Source of the DNA: a virus
IMG/VR virus record: IMGVR_UViG_3300044972_000098
Span: 1 to 25,164 of that record
Length of the DNA stretch: 25,164 nt
Strand: one strand, 5' to 3'
Shown here: one piece after another, positions 22,583 to 25,164 of the stretch
Numbering within the stretch: the first letter of the stretch is position 1
How the letters are laid out: every line of letters starts with the position of its first letter
Translations under genes and position numbers: made by a program
Notes under the pieces: generated by a model
What the model saw: only the letters and a program-made list of their open reading frames with translations
What the model was told of the DNA's origin: nothing
Database searches by the model: none

Positions 22583-22880
22583 TTGCGGCCTCCTTTGCGG
22601 CGCGGTAGTTGGTGAGGGCGGTGTCAAGATTTCTGTGATATTTCTGTTCAGCCAACACCGTGCCATAGTCCGCCATGTTTTGTGCAGCCTCCGCCAACCC
22701 ATCACCCGCAGCTACCACCGCCTCAAGGGCGGCAATGCGGGCGGTCAGGCGCAGGACTTCGGCGGATGGCAGCACGAACTCTTGCCATTCCCAAACCAAC
22801 TGGTCCTTAATTGGCGCGATTGTCTGGAATACACCCTTGTGCATCAGGCACCAAACTTTGTCTGGGTATTGTGTCATCAT
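22575..22880 (-). CDS. Small accessory protein, unknown function
   Basis: A 101-residue protein. The N-terminal part is aromatic (YPDKVWCLMHKGVFQTI, QLVWEWQEF), the middle is helical (VLRLTARIAALEAVVAAGDG) and the C terminus charged. Start overlaps the previous stop (ATGATG; 22880 or 22877), and its end overlaps the next start by 8 bases. No recognised family. The Leu/Ala-rich heptad pattern at residues 45-62 suggests a short coiled coil. Confidence 0.65.
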   Translation of the reverse strand: MMTQYPDKVWCLMHKGVFQTIAPIKDQLVWEWQEFVLPSAEVLRLTARIAALEAVVAAGDGLAEAAQNMADYGTVLAEQKYHRNLDTALTNYRAAKEAANG

Positions 22881-23101
22881 TCCCCCTTTGCCGCACGGAA
22901 GTCGGCGAGTGCTGCAACCCGTTCATCGTGTTCGCGCATTTGCCGTCCGAAATCGGGACCGCAGACGCAAGCCGTTGCTTCATGCGGGTCTGCCGCGTCA
23001 TTGCCTGCGGCGATCCATTGCACGATTGGCACCTCCTGCCCGTCTGACAGAATTGCGATGCCCCGCGATCTGTGGATCGCATCAACTTCCAGTGTGATCA
23101 C
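22877..23101 (-). CDS. Small accessory protein, unknown function
   Basis: A 74-residue protein starting with GTG at 23101, which overlaps the upstream stop (GTGA). The frame could be extended upstream to 23188 but that part lies over the neighbouring gene. The N-terminal half is a beta-strand pattern (ITLEVDAIHRSRGIAILSDG, PIVQWIAAG). A CVC pair and the helix RQMREHDERVAALADFRAAK follow. No known family. Confidence 0.65.
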   Translation of the reverse strand: MITLEVDAIHRSRGIAILSDGQEVPIVQWIAAGNDAADPHEATACVCGPDFGRQMREHDERVAALADFRAAKGE

Positions 23102-23271
23102 TTGCCAACCTCCCGCCGTGCTGCAACCACGAGGTTCAACAGCTTCTTGGCTTGGTCGTTGCCGAACATCTGATTGACGCAAAGACACATGCGGGTAAGT
23201 TCAGCATCGCTTATGTCCGCCACTGCGTCGGCCAGCGTGGGCACAAGAATTGTGCGTGTCGGATGGGTCAT
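23098..23271 (-). CDS. Small accessory protein, unknown function
   Basis: A 57-residue protein starting at the ATG overlapping the stop of the MTase-like gene (ATGA, 23271). Mostly helical: AVADISDAELTRMCLCVNQM then DQAKKLLNLVVAARREVGK. The Asp/Glu-Leu pattern could suit a small protein partner or regulator, but nothing identifies it. Its place in the run of 4-base overlaps is the main support. Confidence 0.6.
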   Translation of the reverse strand: MTHPTRTILVPTLADAVADISDAELTRMCLCVNQMFGNDQAKKLLNLVVAARREVGK

Positions 23272-23915
23272 GCTGCACACTCCATTGCATAGCCGCCCCA
23301 TTGGGTGGCCCAAGCCTCGGCCATGCCGGGAAACGTTTTGCTGCGAACCTTCCACCGATCAGGACCGGGCGGGGCACGGTGGATCATGGACCATGCCTTG
23401 TGTTCATCAGTGTCGGGTCTCGGCGGTGTCAGGCGGTTCGTTGGAACCAGCGGCGGCAGGCCACGAAGATACAGCCCCGTCGCCTTGAATGCTGGATCAC
23501 CGAACCACCACGGCTGCACGATCTGCGGCTTGACCCAGCCCACAATCCTTTCGCGGGCGTGGCCGTGCATCACGGGGTTTTCCACCACAACCCGCGCAAT
23601 CGGCGCATTCAAGCAGGCGCTGAACAGGTCCGCGCCTTCGTCCAGTTCGGCCCACATTTGCGCCGTGGTCTTGCCGGGTGGCGGCACAGACAACCAGCGC
23701 ACCCCGGAATTGCAGAGCCTGGTGCATGGCGGGTTCGACACCAGCATCAGATCCCAGCCCAGATGCAGCACGTTGCGGATGTCGTCCTGAATGTGCCGGT
23801 TGGTGGGCTTGTCGGCTGGCAGCAGGTCGCATTGCCAAGCGTCATGGCCACGGGCGAGGAAGGCATCAAGGGCTACGCAGGATGTGGCGCAGCCGATCAA
23901 AACGCGAAGCGGCAT
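23268..23915 (-). CDS. Short cytosine-methyltransferase-like protein
   Basis: A 215-residue protein (start at 23915, TGATG overlap with the upstream gene). It begins like a motif I (PLRVLIGCATSCVALDAF, then GHDAWQCDL). NPPCTRLCNSGVRWL (residues 61-75) is like the PC motif IV of C5-cytosine methyltransferases, and VVVENPVMHGHA (109-120) like motif VI. The C-terminal half (QPWWFGDPAFKATGLYL, PPGPDRWKVRSKTFPG) follows a pattern common to phage proteins annotated as DNA cytosine methyltransferases. It is much shorter than complete C5 enzymes, with no obvious target-recognition domain. Usual relatives have CEYSG-like residues where this one has CATSC. Activity is uncertain. Confidence 0.72.
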   Translation of the reverse strand: MPLRVLIGCATSCVALDAFLARGHDAWQCDLLPADKPTNRHIQDDIRNVLHLGWDLMLVSNPPCTRLCNSGVRWLSVPPPGKTTAQMWAELDEGADLFSACLNAPIARVVVENPVMHGHARERIVGWVKPQIVQPWWFGDPAFKATGLYLRGLPPLVPTNRLTPPRPDTDEHKAWSMIHRAPPGPDRWKVRSKTFPGMAEAWATQWGGYAMECAA

Positions 23916-24130
23916 CACCACCACCCCGCCCACATGCCGACTTTGACAATCACAGCGGCAGAGATGTTCAGGCCCGCATACATCGCGACCCCGGCGAAGA
24001 TCCACCATTTCAGATCGTCAACCCACTCCCAGAAATCCGGCTCAGGCGATCCGAGACGTTCGACCTCATCCTCGCCCAGGATGCGGTACAGGTCGCTGTT
24101 GGCGGCCCAATGGTCATCAGTGGCGGTCAT
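23915..24130 (-). CDS. Small single-pass membrane protein
   Basis: A 71-residue protein with an acidic, soluble N terminus (about 40 residues) and a hydrophobic C-terminal segment at residues 42-62 (WWIFAGVAMYAGLNISAAVI) ending in aromatic MWAGWW. Likely anchored by its C terminus in the inner membrane, N terminus in the cytoplasm. ATGA overlap with the upstream gene. No known family; such small membrane proteins in phage early operons often act on the host envelope, but no function can be claimed. Confidence 0.65.
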   Translation of the reverse strand: MTATDDHWAANSDLYRILGEDEVERLGSPEPDFWEWVDDLKWWIFAGVAMYAGLNISAAVIVKVGMWAGWW

Positions 24131-24468
24131 GGTGCCACCTTCCGCTTCTTGCCTACCAGCTTCTCAGCGTCGGCCTGGAATGCCTCAAACTCGTTCACCG
24201 GCATCAGGTCGTCGGTGTCGTCCTGCGGGTCGCGGCGGCGTCCGCTGATGACCTCGGGCTTGTGGTCGCGGAGTTCTTCGATGAAGGACACAAAAGCGGC
24301 GTTGTCCTCGTCGCCGCCCGCGTTGAACGCCGCCATCATCGCCACGGCGACAGGCTTAGGCATCAGCAGCGACAAGGTGCCAGCGCTGCACAGGAATGTC
24401 AGTGATGCGTTGGTGCCAAGGTCACCGATGGATGGGGCGCGAAGTGCGCTGATGATGATCTGGCTCAT
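24127..24468 (-). CDS. Accessory protein, unknown function
   Basis: A 113-residue protein with a strong AAGGAGG site upstream of its ATG (24468). The N-terminal half is small-residue-rich with a hydrophobic stretch (SLTFLCSAGTLSLLMPKPVAVAMMAAF). The C-terminal half is charged (SGRRRDPQDDTDDLM, QADAEKLVGKKRKV). No family recognised. Overlaps both neighbours by 4 bases. Confidence 0.62.
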   Translation of the reverse strand: MSQIIISALRAPSIGDLGTNASLTFLCSAGTLSLLMPKPVAVAMMAAFNAGGDEDNAAFVSFIEELRDHKPEVISGRRRDPQDDTDDLMPVNEFEAFQADAEKLVGKKRKVAP

Positions 24469-24761
24469 GCTCGTGCCTCCTTTGCTGCGTCATATCCCGC
24501 CTGTTCGCGGGGATCGTCTTCGCATTCCTGGCGCATGTCATCGCAGACCTGCTCCCACCGCTTCACCGTATCCGCGCCGACCCAATAGATCGCGTAGGTC
24601 CGATCCATCGGCAGATCGTCGCCGTAGCGGATCAGGCCAGTCAGCCGGGGCGGATCGTCCATCATGAAGAAGGCGCGGAAATCTTCTCCGCCGTGGCTGA
24701 GGTCCAGTTCTTCCTCGGCGATGCGGACGAATGCGGGTGTGATGTTGGTGTGGTCGGTCAT
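24465..24761 (-). CDS. Accessory protein, unknown function
   Basis: A 98-residue protein, start at 24761 overlapping the upstream stop (ATGA); the frame runs 12 codons further upstream without support. N terminus [20 protein letters not shown], then [17 protein letters not shown], and a Lys/Glu-rich C terminus ([17 protein letters not shown]). Mixed alpha/beta and strongly acidic. No known motif. Confidence 0.62.
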   Translation of the reverse strand: MTDHTNITPAFVRIAEEELDLSHGGEDFRAFFMMDDPPRLTGLIRYGDDLPMDRTYAIYWVGADTVKRWEQVCDDMRQECEDDPREQAGYDAAKEARA

Positions 24762-25164
24762 GCTGGCACCTCCACCAACTTGCCATCTTTTGCCCAATAC
24801 CAGACGCTCGCCTCAATCCCGTCACGCCCGACAATGCCGCTTGCAATCGAAACAATGGGGCCATCCCATGCAGCGCGTTCAACAGCGAACAGCGCGTTGC
24901 CATCCGCACCCATCACCCGGCCAAGATATCCAATCGCCATTGCCGCGCCTTGGTCGCCCGTGCTGGACGCCGCGCCTCGGTCGCCCGTGCTGGACGCCGC
25001 GCCGTGGTTGCCCGTGCTGGACGCCGCGCCTTGGTAGCCCGTGCTGGACGCCGCGCCTTGGTAGCCCGTGCTGGACGCCGCGCCTCGGTTGCCCGTGCTG
25101 GACGCCGCGCCTTGGTAGCCCGTGCTGGACGCCGCGCCTCGGTTGCCCGTGCTGGACGCCGCGC
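24758..25164 (-). CDS. Repeat-containing protein with 9-residue repeats (5' partial)
   Basis: The frame is open from 25164 to the stop at 24758 without interruption, so the true start lies beyond the window; the internal ATG at 24940 falls after the repeats and is probably not the start. At least eight copies of SSTGxxGAA come first, then a 60-residue unique end beginning [21 protein letters not shown] recognise this combination of GAASSTGYQ-type repeats and a unique C terminus as a recurring phage/prophage protein of unknown function. The repeat resembles fibrous or beta-roll sequences. It heads the visible part of the leftward operon. Confidence 0.8.
   Translation of the reverse strand, partial: AASSTGNRGAASSTGYQGAASSTGNRGAASSTGYQGAASSTGYQGAASSTGNHGAASSTGDRGAASSTGDQGAAMAIGYLGRVMGADGNALFAVERAAWDGPIVSIASGIVGRDGIEASVWYWAKDGKLVEVPA
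24941..25164 (-). repeat. 27-base tandem repeat (9 residues) at window edge
   Basis: Eight full 27-base units lie end to end from 24941 to 25156, plus 8 bases of a ninth at the window end. Outside two codons the units are identical, except one base at the 24941 edge. Reading the minus strand, units give SSTG, a variable pair, then GAA. The variable pairs from N to C are NR, YQ, NR, YQ, YQ, NH, DR, DQ. The array continues beyond the window. Confidence 0.95.

Noticed and set aside
22566-24248. Plus-strand open frames opposite the leftward operon
   Set aside because: They show no conserved motifs and oppose a run of genes joined by precise stop-start overlaps and strong ribosome sites.
24693-25037. 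Plus-strand open frame through the 27-base repeats
   Set aside because: It is stopped by TAG inside repeat units, while the minus frame stays open through all units and into a recognisable C terminus.
24941-25164. CRISPR array
   Set aside because: Units are contiguous 27-base coding repeats with no unique spacers, in frame with a protein.

Overview
This window is a gene-dense stretch of a short-tailed (podovirus-type) phage or prophage whose virion genes follow the Salmonella phage P22 plan. I see no host chromosomal genes, no integrase and no tRNA. The DNA is GC-rich, with strong GGAG-type ribosome sites and many ATGA/TGATG stop-start overlaps. The style of the lysis genes and small conserved proteins suggests an alphaproteobacterial host (perhaps Rhodobacterales). 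That host assignment is inference from protein style, not proof.

Bases 1-15226 (+ strand) hold packaging, head, neck and ejection genes in P22 order: terminase large subunit (5' end cut off by the window), portal, scaffold, P22-type coat protein, gp4-like adaptor, gp10-like tail hub, and the gp7/gp20/gp16-like ejection trio. Small extra genes sit between them: a short basic protein, an AT-hook protein, several beta-rich proteins, a Cys-rich protein and a cupin. A near-consensus sigma70-type promoter lies between terL and portal, and an intrinsic terminator follows the coat gene. The gp20-like protein carries a 39-fold Ala-Pro tract.

Bases 15279-19616 (+) hold receptor-binding and accessory virion genes. 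The P22 tailspike head-binding domain is a separate 103-residue gene. It is followed by a beta-helix spike with a C-terminal S74 autoproteolytic chaperone, a second beta-rich fibre-like protein, and three small conserved phage proteins.

Bases 19619-21920 (+) form a lysis region: SLT transglycosylase, membrane/coiled-coil protein, M15 endolysin with an EF-hand-like loop, holin-like protein, and a small membrane protein overlapping a lipoprotein in Rz/Rz1 fashion. An HNH endonuclease gene on the opposite strand interrupts this region. Its 3' end overlaps the endolysin 3' end by 50 bases, and a second, diverged copy of the endolysin 3' end remains on its far side. I think this is the most unusual structure in the window.

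Bases 21923-25164 (- strand) are a tightly overlapping leftward operon of nine small accessory genes, mostly of unknown function. They include a short cytosine-methyltransferase-like protein. At the window edge is a protein built of 27-base (9-residue) tandem repeats that runs off the end. The leftward and rightward operons converge with only two bases between stop codons. No stretch longer than 300 bases lacks a gene.
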